Shown here piece after piece: positions 18,681 through 26,967 of a stretch of DNA of 64,000 bases (positions are counted from its first letter, which is position 1; each line of letters begins with the position of its first letter). The stretch is from assembly GCA_022402445.1 (NCBI GenBank), contig JAKRSF010000005.1, forward strand, positions 62,001 to 126,000. The letters run 5' to 3'. The notes under the pieces are model-generated. The model ran no database searches. It saw nothing but the letters and a program-made list of their open reading frames with translations, and was not told the DNA's origin. Made by a program: the position numbers and the translations under genes. Source of the stretch: Cyanobacteriota bacterium. GTDB taxonomy: Bacteria; Cyanobacteriota; Cyanobacteriia; CACIAM-69d.

Positions 18681-19580
18681 TCAGAAGAATTGAATGGCGG
18701 TTTTGATCGCGTGCTTGAGGTCATTGGAATGGACCCAGCCTACAAATCCAGAATATTCACATTGCTCATATACGTTGGCAATGAAGACATGATGGACACC
18801 GAGGGGATTTTTCCAGGTCCGAATCGTCGTGCCATCTTTAAAACGGAAAGCGATCTCTGCCTTATTAAAATCCTTTGCATTGGCATCGGTCATGCCGGGT
18901 GTGTATCTGAAAAGCTCGATCAGCTTGGAGATTAGGCTTTCCTCTGGAGCGGGCAGCACGTCTCGGGGCTTTGACCAAAATTCTTGAATGGTTTTGACCA
19001 CCGTCGGATGGGTCTTGAGCTTAGGATGGCTGACGCCATTAAGGCAGGTGAAGTGTGCATATTTCAGCTTGGTGGATTCAACGGTAATGGTCCCATCTCC
19101 TCCACCATCAGTATTACCAGCAACGACTAGCGTCGGCACGGTGGCCGCGATCGCTTCGGCCAAAAGGCGTCGATTTTTGCCCAGGTGTTTTGCCATGCCA
19201 ATGCCCCAGCCAAAGGGATCGATGATTCTCGCCAGGTCGGCACCCCCGAGGGGAGAACCCAGCAGGATCAAGGATTCGCACCGTGTCAGCCATTCTGGAT
19301 ATCTCGACAGCAATTCAACCCAGAGTACGCCCCCTAGGGAAGTGGCGATGATTCGGATGGGAATATTTGGATGGGTTTTTAGGTTTTTGGTGGCCGTGAT
19401 CTCAAGCTTTCGGATGAGGGGCTCGATGGCAAAACAGGTTTGGAAGAAGCCTAGATTCGGGGCGACCACCTGGGTTTGGGGTGGAGCGACCTTGTGGGCT
19501 AAGGCTTTCATATCCTGATTGGTGTCGGTCATGCCATGCTGAGAAAATAGGATCAATTTGATCTCATTTGATGGCTGCAT
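18681..19580 (-). CDS. Alpha/beta-hydrolase fold protein
   Basis: A 299-residue soluble protein. The N-terminal strand KLILFSQHGMTD, the nucleophile-elbow-like IIATSLGGVLWVELL (Ser in TSLGG) and the later LILLGSPLGGADL and TLVVAGNTDGGGDGTI (probable acid residue) with NGVSHPKL (probable His) are what an alpha/beta hydrolase or lipase should show. The last 80 residues are an extra domain of unknown type. It is relatively AT-rich with only one HIP1 site, like the adjacent Uma2 gene, suggesting acquisition. Substrate unknown. Confidence 0.75.
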   Translation of the reverse strand: MQPSNEIKLILFSQHGMTDTNQDMKALAHKVAPPQTQVVAPNLGFFQTCFAIEPLIRKLEITATKNLKTHPNIPIRIIATSLGGVLWVELLSRYPEWLTRCESLILLGSPLGGADLARIIDPFGWGIGMAKHLGKNRRLLAEAIAATVPTLVVAGNTDGGGDGTITVESTKLKYAHFTCLNGVSHPKLKTHPTVVKTIQEFWSKPRDVLPAPEESLISKLIELFRYTPGMTDANAKDFNKAEIAFRFKDGTTIRTWKNPLGVHHVFIANVYEQCEYSGFVGWVHSNDLKHAIKTAIQFF

Positions 19581-19694
19581 GGCTCGGATAATCGCAAGAA
19601 CAGAAGGCTTTGCCTACACGATATCTGGGTTTTTAGGCTACTGCCAAAGGGCTATCCTCCGAGGTTTCAGGGAAGGGGGACTGTGCGGGAATGA

Positions 19695-21164
19695 TCAGCG
19701 TTCGTAGAAGCTGTCGTAGGTGCTGCTGGGGGCTTGGGGGTCCGGGGCGATCGCGAGCCAGAGGGGGAATTGCAGCAAAGTGAGACTGATACTGCCCTTG
19801 CCTTCGTCGATGATGATGAAGGGCAAATCGCCCCGTTCCTGGATGCGGGCGGCCTTTTGGGCGAGGGGTTCGGGGGCATCAAAGAGGGTGACGCCGCGAT
19901 CGGGGCCAAAGTCACTGCGGGAAATGCCCAGGCAGTCCTGGAGGCCGCGCCGCCAGTCGCCCAGCCGTTCGGGGGTGTCGCTCACCACTAAAACATGGAG
20001 GCGATCGCCATAGAGTGCCCGCAGGATCGAGACGGCGGCGGCGGCGACGAGGATATTTTGCAGGCGGCTGCCCAGGGCGCGGATGGCTCCCCGGCCCCCC
20101 TGGTCAAAGAACCAACTGGCGACGCGATCGCCGTGGACCGCCTCGAAGGTGCGCCGCAGCCGCCAGGGGGGACCGTAGTAGTCGGGGCGGTTGCGGTAGC
20201 GATCGAGGATTTGCTGGATTTTGCGGTTGTCGTCCTGGAAGGCGCGTTCGGCAAACTGGGGCCGGAGGGGGCCGCCGCGATCGCGCTCCTGGGGCGGTGG
20301 GGCGCTGGGGACGGGGCTCGGGGCCGGTTCCGGGTCGCGGATCAGTTGCAATTCTTCGGCCGCTTCGACGAGTTCCTGCAAACTGCCCACGAGGTAATCC
20401 TTAAATCCCTGGACCCGCGCGGCGACGGTTTGGGAGGCTCCGGCGAAGGTGGTTTGCATCTCCTGGCGGATGCGATCGCGGCGACGTTCGAGCTTTTCGA
20501 TACTGCCAATGAGGCGCTGGCGGCGATATTCCAAGTCGCTGAGGCTGGTTTGGACGAGGCGGCCCAGGTCGGCGCGGGTTTGCTCGATTTCCGCTTGCAG
20601 GCGATCGCGCTCATGCCGCAGGGCTGTCAAATCATCGGCCTTCTCCCCATCCGATGCCGGGGGCCGCTCGACCACGGACGGTTCCGAAACCACGGCTGAT
20701 TCCGTCGGCTCTGCGGGCTCCGGCGACCCCGTGGGCTGGGCTGGATCCAGCGGCTCGGGCGAGTCCGCCGGGACCATTTCAGGAGGCAGCTCGGCCGGGG
20801 ATTCTAGGGCGATCTCCTGGACCGGTTCCGGCTCTGGCTGTGGCTCCGGCGGGGCGATCGCAGCGTCCGGGGCCGAATCATGGGGAGCCTCCAGGGCCAT
20901 CCCCAGGGGTTCCCCAGGGCGGCGGGGTTCGGGCAACTGGAGGGGGGCCGGGTCCGTCCCTGCGCTGTCCTCTGGCTCCCCTTGGGGCGGGTCCACCTCC
21001 TCGGGCCAATTGCTGTCCGCCCCGTCCGAGGGCGCTGCCGTAACATCCCCGTCCCACGGATCCGCCGCCACCGACTCCGCCGCGATCGCAGCGGACGGCC
21101 TGGGGACTCCCCCTTCCGCCTTGGCGGGCAAGTTCAAGGGTTCCGGACGATCATCAACAGTCAT
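19695..21164 (-). CDS. DUF3086 family protein with coiled coil
   Basis: A 489-residue cyanobacterium-specific protein. The first 155 residues are a low-complexity, acidic, proline-rich tail. Then comes a coiled coil (about 160-265, with LTALRHERDRLQAEIEQTRADLGRL) and a conserved C-terminal domain (about 300-489) with RPDYYGPPWRLRRTFEAVH and a Rossmann-like end (LPFIIIDEGKGSISL). The conserved region corresponds to DUF3086. Its function is unknown. It is followed upstream by the DUF3119 gene on the same strand, a pairing I recall as recurrent in cyanobacteria. Confidence 0.85.
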   Translation of the reverse strand: MTVDDRPEPLNLPAKAEGGVPRPSAAIAAESVAADPWDGDVTAAPSDGADSNWPEEVDPPQGEPEDSAGTDPAPLQLPEPRRPGEPLGMALEAPHDSAPDAAIAPPEPQPEPEPVQEIALESPAELPPEMVPADSPEPLDPAQPTGSPEPAEPTESAVVSEPSVVERPPASDGEKADDLTALRHERDRLQAEIEQTRADLGRLVQTSLSDLEYRRQRLIGSIEKLERRRDRIRQEMQTTFAGASQTVAARVQGFKDYLVGSLQELVEAAEELQLIRDPEPAPSPVPSAPPPQERDRGGPLRPQFAERAFQDDNRKIQQILDRYRNRPDYYGPPWRLRRTFEAVHGDRVASWFFDQGGRGAIRALGSRLQNILVAAAAVSILRALYGDRLHVLVVSDTPERLGDWRRGLQDCLGISRSDFGPDRGVTLFDAPEPLAQKAARIQERGDLPFIIIDEGKGSISLTLLQFPLWLAIAPDPQAPSSTYDSFYER

Positions 21165-21227
21165 GGGCAGGCAATGGGGAAAAGGGCGTCAGGGCAGGGC
21201 CAGGGAAAATCGGCGAGGGGTTGGGAA

Positions 21228-21668
21228 TCAATCCCAGGAGCGGCGCACGGGCAGATTGTGCTGCTCCAGACAGGCGCGCAACTGGCGAGGATCAAACAAC
21301 ATCGGCAAAAAGTGCAAACTTTTCACCTCTCGGAAAAAGAACAGCGTCGGCCAGTAGGTCCAGAAAATATCCCAATTTTGCCAATCGCGATAGGGAAAGT
21401 CACGGATTCTGGTGGAACCGCGATAAATCTCTAGGGAACTGCCGGTGAAGCGCAGCCGCAAGGTGGCCGCCTGCACCGTCAAGAAGAGGGCAAATGCGCC
21501 CAAAACCCCCGCCGCCGTGCCATTGACCGCCAGCAGCAGCGCCGCGATCGCGCCCAACCCCGCCGGCAGCACATAGCTCGGGGCCAGTTCCACGGTGGCT
21601 GAGGGGTCTGGGGATTGTGGGGTGGCGATCGCGCGATCGCCCTGGGGATCAACAGCGGGAACAGTCAC
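21228..21668 (-). CDS. DUF3119 family membrane protein
   Basis: A protein of about 146 residues with two adjacent hydrophobic helices (LPAGLGAIAALLLAVNGTAAGVLGAFALFLTV) followed by a PH-like or beta-rich cytoplasmic region (LRLRFTGSSLEIYRGSTRIRDFPY, WPTLFFFREVKSLHFLP). This is the layout of the DUF3119 family of cyanobacteria and plastids. The start is uncertain: GTG 21668 is used here, but the frame is open to 21797. That extension contains HIP1-derived residues and appears non-coding. Probably co-transcribed with the DUF3086 gene 63 bases downstream. Confidence 0.8.
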   Translation of the reverse strand: MTVPAVDPQGDRAIATPQSPDPSATVELAPSYVLPAGLGAIAALLLAVNGTAAGVLGAFALFLTVQAATLRLRFTGSSLEIYRGSTRIRDFPYRDWQNWDIFWTYWPTLFFFREVKSLHFLPMLFDPRQLRACLEQHNLPVRRSWD

Positions 21669-21826
21669 GGCGTCACAAAACAGGGTCAGTCTGCGACGCC
21701 ATTGTACTGCGATCGCCGGTCCCCACCCGCGCCCCATCCGCTGCACCACCCCAAAAACGGGAGCGCTAAGCTGGGAGGCGATCGCCCCCGATCTCAAGCC
21801 TTACATCCCCTTGGGAGGCCATAGCC

Positions 21827-22291
21827 ATGCCGATCGCGCCCCACAGCCGCAACACCCTTGGGCTGCCCGCCGGTACCCTGCGCCGGGTCCACCATGCGGC
21901 CCTCAATGTGAAGGATCTAGAAAAATCCCGCTGGTTCTATGGCTCCGTCCTGGGGCTAGAGGAGCTGACGGGGGAGGCGGTCCCCAGCACCCTCAAACCT
22001 TTAGTGGAACAGGGGAAGGTGGCGAATTTTCGGACGCCGGACGGCTGGATTTTGGACCTGTTTGCCGAGCCGGACCTGGGGCCGCCGGACCCGAACCCTG
22101 ATCGCCAATTCACCCGCTTTAACCATTTAGCCTTTGACATTGCGCCGGAGTGGTTTGATCGGGCGATCGCGGCGATCGCGGCGGCCAATATCCCCATCGC
22201 CCAAGGCCCCGTCAGTCGGCCCACCGGGCGCGGCCTCTATTTCTATGATCCCGATGGCATGATGGTCGAGATCCGCTGCGACCCGGCCTAG
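21827..22291 (+). CDS. VOC (glyoxalase/bleomycin-resistance) family protein
   Basis: A 154-residue metalloenzyme-fold protein with two beta-alpha-beta-beta-beta modules. The first is RRVHHAALNVKDLEKSRWFYGSVLGLEEL and the second runs from FNHLAFDIAP to GRGLYFYDPDGMMVEIRCD. Candidate metal ligands are the His of HHAAL, the His of NHLAF and the Glu in VEIR. VOC members include glyoxalase I, fosfomycin-resistance enzymes and dioxygenases; this sequence does not tell which. It is divergent from the DUF3119 gene. Confidence 0.88.
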   Translation: MPIAPHSRNTLGLPAGTLRRVHHAALNVKDLEKSRWFYGSVLGLEELTGEAVPSTLKPLVEQGKVANFRTPDGWILDLFAEPDLGPPDPNPDRQFTRFNHLAFDIAPEWFDRAIAAIAAANIPIAQGPVSRPTGRGLYFYDPDGMMVEIRCDPA

Positions 22292-22375
22292 GCGATCGCC
22301 CCCGTGGGGCACCCCCTCCCGGTGACGGCGGTGCTGACCGGTGCCCCTGCTGATATTCTTCGCCGATTGATCCCC

Positions 22376-22672
22376 GTGCTGTTGCCCCCTATTCCCCCCC
22401 GCGTTTGGTCCCGCCTGCTGTGGGCCTTGCTCAGTGCGATCGCCCTGCTCAGTTGGGCCGAACCCGCCACCCCCAACCGCGCCCCCCAGGCCGTGGCCCC
22501 TGCCCCCCTGCCCCCCGAAGCCGCCGAGGTGGAAGCGGCGGTGCGATCGCTCCAGCGGCAGGTGGAAACCCTCACCCAGCAGCTTGCCCAGGCGACGGAA
22601 TCGTCCCCAGAACGGCCAGGGGCGTGCAAAAATGAAAAGAATCTGAAATCACCATCGGACGCTTCGTCCTAG
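22376..22672 (+). CDS. Possible small secreted or membrane-anchored coiled-coil protein
   Basis: About 98 residues from GTG 22376 (the frame is open from 22304). It has an N-terminal hydrophobic segment ending in a signal-peptide-like region (VWSRLLWALLSAIALLSWAEPA), a Pro/Ala linker, a short coiled coil (AEVEAAVRSLQRQVETLTQQLAQA) and a less convincing C-terminus. The composition fits a real envelope protein, but no family is recognised and the frame sits in a GC-biased region, so it may be spurious. It lies 10 bases before the first UPF0016 gene. Confidence 0.4.
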   Translation: MLLPPIPPRVWSRLLWALLSAIALLSWAEPATPNRAPQAVAPAPLPPEAAEVEAAVRSLQRQVETLTQQLAQATESSPERPGACKNEKNLKSPSDASS

Positions 22673-22681
22673 CCAGTTGCC

Positions 22682-23053
22682 GTGTCCCAAACCTGCCCTG
22701 ATGACGCGATCGCGTCCCCGCCCCCGAGCCCTGTCCCTGATCCCCCCGGCGATCGCCGTCCCCACCCCCTGCGGGATATGCGGGTATTTGGGGCCACCTT
22801 TGCCGCCATCTTTCTGGCGGAGGTGGGGGACAAAACCCAGGTGGCGGTGCTGCTGATGGCCGCCGAGTCCCACAATCCCTGGACGGTGTTCCTGGGGGCG
22901 GCGACGGCCCTGATCGCCACGAGTTTGGTGGGGGTGGTGCTGGGGCAGTGGCTCGCTAAGCGGCTGTCGGCGGCCACGCTGGAGTTGGCGGTGGGGGCGC
23001 TGCTGTTGCTGGTGGCGGTTCTGCTCAGTTGGGATGTGGTGATGGGGAATTAG
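22682..23053 (+). CDS. Half-size UPF0016 (GDT1/TMEM165) manganese exchanger subunit 1
   Basis: UPF0016 proteins are cation/proton exchangers; the cyanobacterial full-length member (Mnx) exports Mn2+ from the cytoplasm. This protein holds only one of the two usual repeats: a three-helix unit with the family motif E-x-G-D-K-T (AEVGDKTQ) in the first helix. With its neighbour it should form one heterodimeric transporter, matching the 'hemi manganese exchanger' arrangement described in cyanobacteria. The start may be GTG 22682 or, more compactly, ATG 22778 (MRVFGATF); the first 32 residues are proline-rich and contain HIP1-derived sequence. Confidence 0.88.
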   Translation: MSQTCPDDAIASPPPSPVPDPPGDRRPHPLRDMRVFGATFAAIFLAEVGDKTQVAVLLMAAESHNPWTVFLGAATALIATSLVGVVLGQWLAKRLSAATLELAVGALLLLVAVLLSWDVVMGN

Positions 23054-23067
23054 GGAGCGATCGCACG

Positions 23068-23376
23068 ATGGACTGGAGTTTATTGGGCCTGAGTTTTATT
23101 ACGGTATTTTTGGCGGAGTTGGGGGACAAGAGCCAGCTTGCGGCGATCGCCCTGAGCGGCAATTCAAAATCCCCCTGGGCGGTGTTTGCGGGCACGGCGG
23201 CGGCGCTGATTGTGGCTAGCGCGATCGGTGTCCTCCTCGGGGAAGGGACGGCCCAGCTTCTGCCCGCCAAGTTGGTGAAGGCCGTCGCCGCGATCGGTTT
23301 CGCCGCCATGGGCATTCGGCTCCTGTGGGTCAATGAACGGGATCCGGACCCCATTGAAGACCCCCAAGAGCCCTAG
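23068..23376 (+). CDS. Half-size UPF0016 manganese exchanger subunit 2
   Basis: The second half-size member, 102 residues, starting MDWSLLGLSFITVF with the motif AELGDKSQ and a three-helix layout like its neighbour. It begins 14 bases after the upstream stop codon, with GGGAGCG between, so the two are an operon and probably act as an obligate pair in Mn2+ (possibly Ca2+) homeostasis at the plasma or thylakoid membrane. The polar acidic C-terminus (RDPDPIEDPQEP) is outside the conserved core. A start at TTG 23029, overlapping the previous gene, is less likely. Confidence 0.9.
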   Translation: MDWSLLGLSFITVFLAELGDKSQLAAIALSGNSKSPWAVFAGTAAALIVASAIGVLLGEGTAQLLPAKLVKAVAAIGFAAMGIRLLWVNERDPDPIEDPQEP

Positions 23377-23431
23377 GCAAATCTCGAAAAATTCCCACAT
23401 CCCGCAAACCATCCCCCAATCAAAAATTAAT

Positions 23432-23666
23432 GGTAGGGTGCGTTCGCTACGGGTGATTTTCACCGGGATGTGGTTTATGCGAACGCACCGCCCCCTGCGG
23501 ATAGCCACCGATCCGCCTCGCCAATGGAGATCACCGAAATCCTGGGCCTGCATGGGTGATCGTGTTTAGGCGATTGCATGATGATCGCGTTGATTTGGGG
23601 TGGGTCGGTGCGTTCGGGATAGATACGGGATCCCGTTGATTTGAGCGGTACCGAACGCACCCTACC
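23432..23666. repeat. MITE-like element with 19-bp terminal inverted repeats
   Basis: The ends are GGTAGGGTGCGTTCGCTAC (23432-23450) and its reverse complement with one mismatch (23648-23666). Two further internal copies of the core GGTGCGTTCG / CGAACGCACC make two consecutive hairpin-forming units (about 23432-23489 and 23605-23666). The 235-base unit fills most of the intergenic space between the manganese exchanger and YdcF-type genes and encodes no credible protein. It looks like a small non-autonomous mobile or palindromic repeat. Confidence 0.7.
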
Positions 23667-23772
23667 GGTGGTTGATTGATTATTGAATTGTGAAAATCCC
23701 CCGCGATCGCGGCCTCAAGCCATCAGATCCCAGGGGATTTTCAGGTTTTACAGCATCGAGCGGCCCCGAATC

Positions 23773-24840
23773 CTAAACCCGGAACGGCGACACCCAGCCC
23801 CGCAGGAAATAGAACACACTCAGCAGATACTCCTTAATCACCTTCGTCGTCACCGTCAGCCCATCCACATTCGGGATCAGGTCCGGAATGGATAGATACC
23901 GCCAGGGCGCATTGGGCAGATCCGGCGAATCATAGGGCAGCGTATAGAAATCCGCAGGCTTCGGCACCACCGTAAAGCCCACATTTTCAAAGGCATAGGT
24001 CGCCCGCGACATGCTCAGGGCCGACGCCACCAGGGCAATGCGCGCCCCATTGGGCGTCCCGCCAAACTCATCGCGCACATCCAGCGCACTTGTCCGCACA
24101 TCCACCAACTCCCGCCGATTCGCCAATTCCCCCTCTGGAATCACGATCGCGCTCGCCGGCACCCCCATCCGCTGAAGCAAAATGCGAATATCCGTCGATT
24201 CCGCATTGCGGCAGGCCCGGAACGCCGCCGGATCATCGGGGCAGGTGGTCCGCTTCGAGAGCCAATAGGCATTGGCCTCCGGTCGGAAGCCCGCACTGAC
24301 GATAATGCGATTAGAAATCCCCTGGCGATAGAGCTGCGCCGCGTAGGTAATCAAATCGCCACTTTCCGTCAGCTCCAGCCGATCTTCGCCAATGCCCGCC
24401 ACCCGGGTCGTCCCCTGGCCCAGCAAAACGATCGCCTGGGTGGGGCCGCGATCGCCCAGGTTGCGGATGGAATCGCGCTCCAACTGTTCCGCAAAGCTAT
24501 AGCCCACCAGCGGCGTACTGGCGAACAGCAAAATCGTAAAGGCCGTCGCCGCCAGCCCATTGGACGTAAATTTATTCGGCCCCTCCCGCAGGGTCCAGCG
24601 CGACAGCAGCAGCAGCGACAGGCCCAACGGCGTCAGCAGCAACGACAGCAGACTGCCTAAAAGTTCCGATGTGCGGCCCGTCGGGCTCATGAAGGCGATC
24701 GTCAGCAGCGCCGCCACCGTGACGATGCCCAGCCCCGTGTAGTAGGCCGTTGGGATGAACTTGACCTGGAACAGCATGTACCAGAGCAGCCAACCGATGA
24801 AGATCCAGATCAGGAGAAATGTGAGCGATTCAAATAGCAT
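23773..24840 (-). CDS. YdcF/ElyC (DUF218) family membrane protein
   Basis: A 355-residue protein with four N-terminal transmembrane helices (about 1-120) and a periplasmic DUF218 domain (about 130-340). The DUF218 core begins QAIVLLGQGTTR and includes IIVSAGF, ESTDIRILLQRMGVPASAIVIPEG and the later ALVASALSMSRATYAFENVGF. Family members such as ElyC and SanA affect envelope barrier and peptidoglycan or polysaccharide assembly. Next upstream on the same strand is the polyphosphate:AMP phosphotransferase, 69 bases away. Confidence 0.87.
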   Translation of the reverse strand: MLFESLTFLLIWIFIGWLLWYMLFQVKFIPTAYYTGLGIVTVAALLTIAFMSPTGRTSELLGSLLSLLLTPLGLSLLLLSRWTLREGPNKFTSNGLAATAFTILLFASTPLVGYSFAEQLERDSIRNLGDRGPTQAIVLLGQGTTRVAGIGEDRLELTESGDLITYAAQLYRQGISNRIIVSAGFRPEANAYWLSKRTTCPDDPAAFRACRNAESTDIRILLQRMGVPASAIVIPEGELANRRELVDVRTSALDVRDEFGGTPNGARIALVASALSMSRATYAFENVGFTVVPKPADFYTLPYDSPDLPNAPWRYLSIPDLIPNVDGLTVTTKVIKEYLLSVFYFLRGWVSPFRV

Positions 24841-24909
24841 TCCCGGTAACCCGATCGATGGGTGGTGGTGGTCGAGCCTGGTGCGCGCGGTGGGCCGACC
24901 AGTGATGAG

Positions 24910-26403
24910 TTAAGGGTGGCGGCGCGCAAGGGCACCCTCGATCGCCTGGGCGACGGTTTCGATGGTTTTGACTCGTGCGTAGAGTTTATCGTTGGCCGCT
25001 ACGATCGTCCAAGGGGCATAGACCGTCTGGGTCCGTTGGAGCATATGGTTGACCGCCACATGGTACAGCGGCCAGCGATCGCGGTTGCGCCAATCCTCCT
25101 CCGTGAGCTTGTGCTGTTTGAAGGGGTTGACCTCCCGTTCCTGAAAGCGGCGCAGTTGTTCCTCGGGGCTGATGTGGAGCCAGAACTTGAGTAGCACAAT
25201 GCCGCCATCGACTAACTGGCTTTCAAATTCGTTAATTTCCGCGTAGGCGCGCCGCCATTCGGGTTCCGTGGCAAATCCTTCGACGCGCTCGACGAGCACG
25301 CGCCCGTACCAACTGCGGTCAAAAATGCCGATGGTCCCGGCGGCGGGGAGCGATCGCCAGAACCGCCAGAGATAGTGGCGCTCAAACTCCTCGCGACTGG
25401 GGGCCGCAAAGGGCGTCACCACAAAATTGCGCGGATCGAGGGCATCGGTCACCCGCTTGATGGCTCCCCCCTTGCCCGCCGCGTCCCACCCTTCAAAAAT
25501 CGCCAGGACCGAAATTTTGTGGTGGTGGATATCCCGCTGGAGGTTCCGCAGCCGCAGTTGGGCATCCTGGAGCCGCTGTTTGTAGCGATCGCGCGACAGG
25601 CTCTTCGACAGATCCACCTCCGCCAGCAGATCCGGCTCACTCGGGCGCAAACTCTCCTGGGGCGGCAGTTGCGGCGGCGGCAACTGGGCATGGCGACGGT
25701 CAAAGGCCGCCGTCAGCGCCGCCACGGTGGCCCCCAACAGCTTCACCTCCGCCCAGCGCTTGCAGTTGCCCTCCACCAACGTCCAGGGGGCGTGGCCCGT
25801 GCTGGTTTGGATCAGGGCATCCTCCGCCAGGGCGCGGTAGCGTTTATAGCGCTTCGCCTGCTGCCAGTCCTCCGGGCGCACCCGCCACGCATCGTAGGGA
25901 TCCTTGGCGTAGGCCTTGAGGCGGCTTTTCAGTTCCTTGCGCCCCAGGTGAATGAAAAATTTGATGATCGCCGTGCCATCGTCCGCCAACTGCCGCTCGA
26001 AGGCATTGATCTGCCGCACCGCCGTGGGCACCTCCGGATCCGACAGGTGCCCAAAGAGACGGTCCTCCAGCAGCCGCACATACCAGCTATGGTAAAAAAT
26101 CGTGATCTGCCCCCTGGCCGGTTGCCGCAGCCAAAAGCGCCAGAGCCAGGGGCGGGCCTGATCTTCGGCGGTGGGGGGCAAGGTAGGGTGTACCACAAAT
26201 CCCCGTGGATCCATGTGGCCGAGCATCTGCTTGACCATTTGCCCTTTCCCCGAGGCGGCCCACCCCTCCAGGACCACCAGGGTCGGCATTTTGGCCCGCT
26301 GACAGTCGCTCTGGAGCGATCGCAACTGCTGCATGAGGCGATCGGCTTCCTGGCGATAGCGGTCCTTGTCCAGGGAGCGGTCTAGATCGAGGCTTTCTAG
26401 CAT
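24910..26403 (-). CDS. pap: Polyphosphate:AMP phosphotransferase (two-domain PPK2)
   Basis: This 497-residue enzyme has two tandem PPK2 domains, the class II arrangement that phosphorylates AMP to ADP with polyphosphate. Domain 1 (about 1-240) has a Walker A-like GWAASGKG, and domain 2 (about 265-495) has GWDAAGKGGAIKR. Lid-module and Walker B-like motifs are better preserved in domain 2 (FDRSWYGRVLVERVEG) than in domain 1 (FYHSWYVRLLEDRLFG, where Asp is replaced by Tyr). By family precedent the C-terminal domain is catalytic. It diverges from the PilB-like gene. Confidence 0.93.
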   Translation of the reverse strand: MLESLDLDRSLDKDRYRQEADRLMQQLRSLQSDCQRAKMPTLVVLEGWAASGKGQMVKQMLGHMDPRGFVVHPTLPPTAEDQARPWLWRFWLRQPARGQITIFYHSWYVRLLEDRLFGHLSDPEVPTAVRQINAFERQLADDGTAIIKFFIHLGRKELKSRLKAYAKDPYDAWRVRPEDWQQAKRYKRYRALAEDALIQTSTGHAPWTLVEGNCKRWAEVKLLGATVAALTAAFDRRHAQLPPPQLPPQESLRPSEPDLLAEVDLSKSLSRDRYKQRLQDAQLRLRNLQRDIHHHKISVLAIFEGWDAAGKGGAIKRVTDALDPRNFVVTPFAAPSREEFERHYLWRFWRSLPAAGTIGIFDRSWYGRVLVERVEGFATEPEWRRAYAEINEFESQLVDGGIVLLKFWLHISPEEQLRRFQEREVNPFKQHKLTEEDWRNRDRWPLYHVAVNHMLQRTQTVYAPWTIVAANDKLYARVKTIETVAQAIEGALARRHP

Positions 26404-26967
26404 GGGGCAGGGGGGTTAAGCTCGCCCTTGATGGTGCCACAGCGTCCTGATGACCACGGCCAATTGCCGGAAAACCTTTAGGGTTTTAGGGTAATTCCAG
26501 GTGCTCTGGTCCCCTGTTTCCTGAGTTCCCTTGGGCGCGGTGCGATCGCCCCCCAGCGGCCGGGAAGGCAGCGGGCCATGGTCAGCGGCCCCAGCCCCCT
26601 GAATAACCCCAAAACCTGGCCCATAATTGACCCATGGGTTCAGTCATTTTGGCGAGGGCTCATTCCCGGTCTAGGTCATGGTCAGCCCATGGATTAGCCC
26701 AATATTTTTAGCATCAGTGCGCCTGGAGAAATTGGTTAAATCGGTTACCTAACCACCCCCGCAATCGTAGCTGTGTCGTGGTATCCCTAGGATTTTGAGC
26801 GGTCCCATCCCTGGTGCTTTTTCCCTTGGCAACCGTGCGCAGTGTGCCGTTTAAATCTAATTTAGAGTTAATTCCTACCGATTCAAATTCATGGATTGGA
26901 ATGGTTAATTGGGAGGGAGATCCCCCCAGTTCCCATCCAGTACCCACCGCGATCGTCCTACTCCCCC
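26404..26967. other. Divergent intergenic region, no gene seen
   Basis: These 564 bases lie between two divergent genes. The left half has several partial repeats of a CCATGG-containing phrase (near 26578, 26632 and 26690); the right half, about 26820-26900, is AT-rich and is the likely promoter for the downstream gene. No RNA gene or convincing open frame is seen. Confidence 0.5.

Noticed and set aside
25375-26385. 336-codon frame opposite the polyphosphate:AMP phosphotransferase
   Set aside because: Antisense shadow; no ribosome-binding site or recognisable domain.
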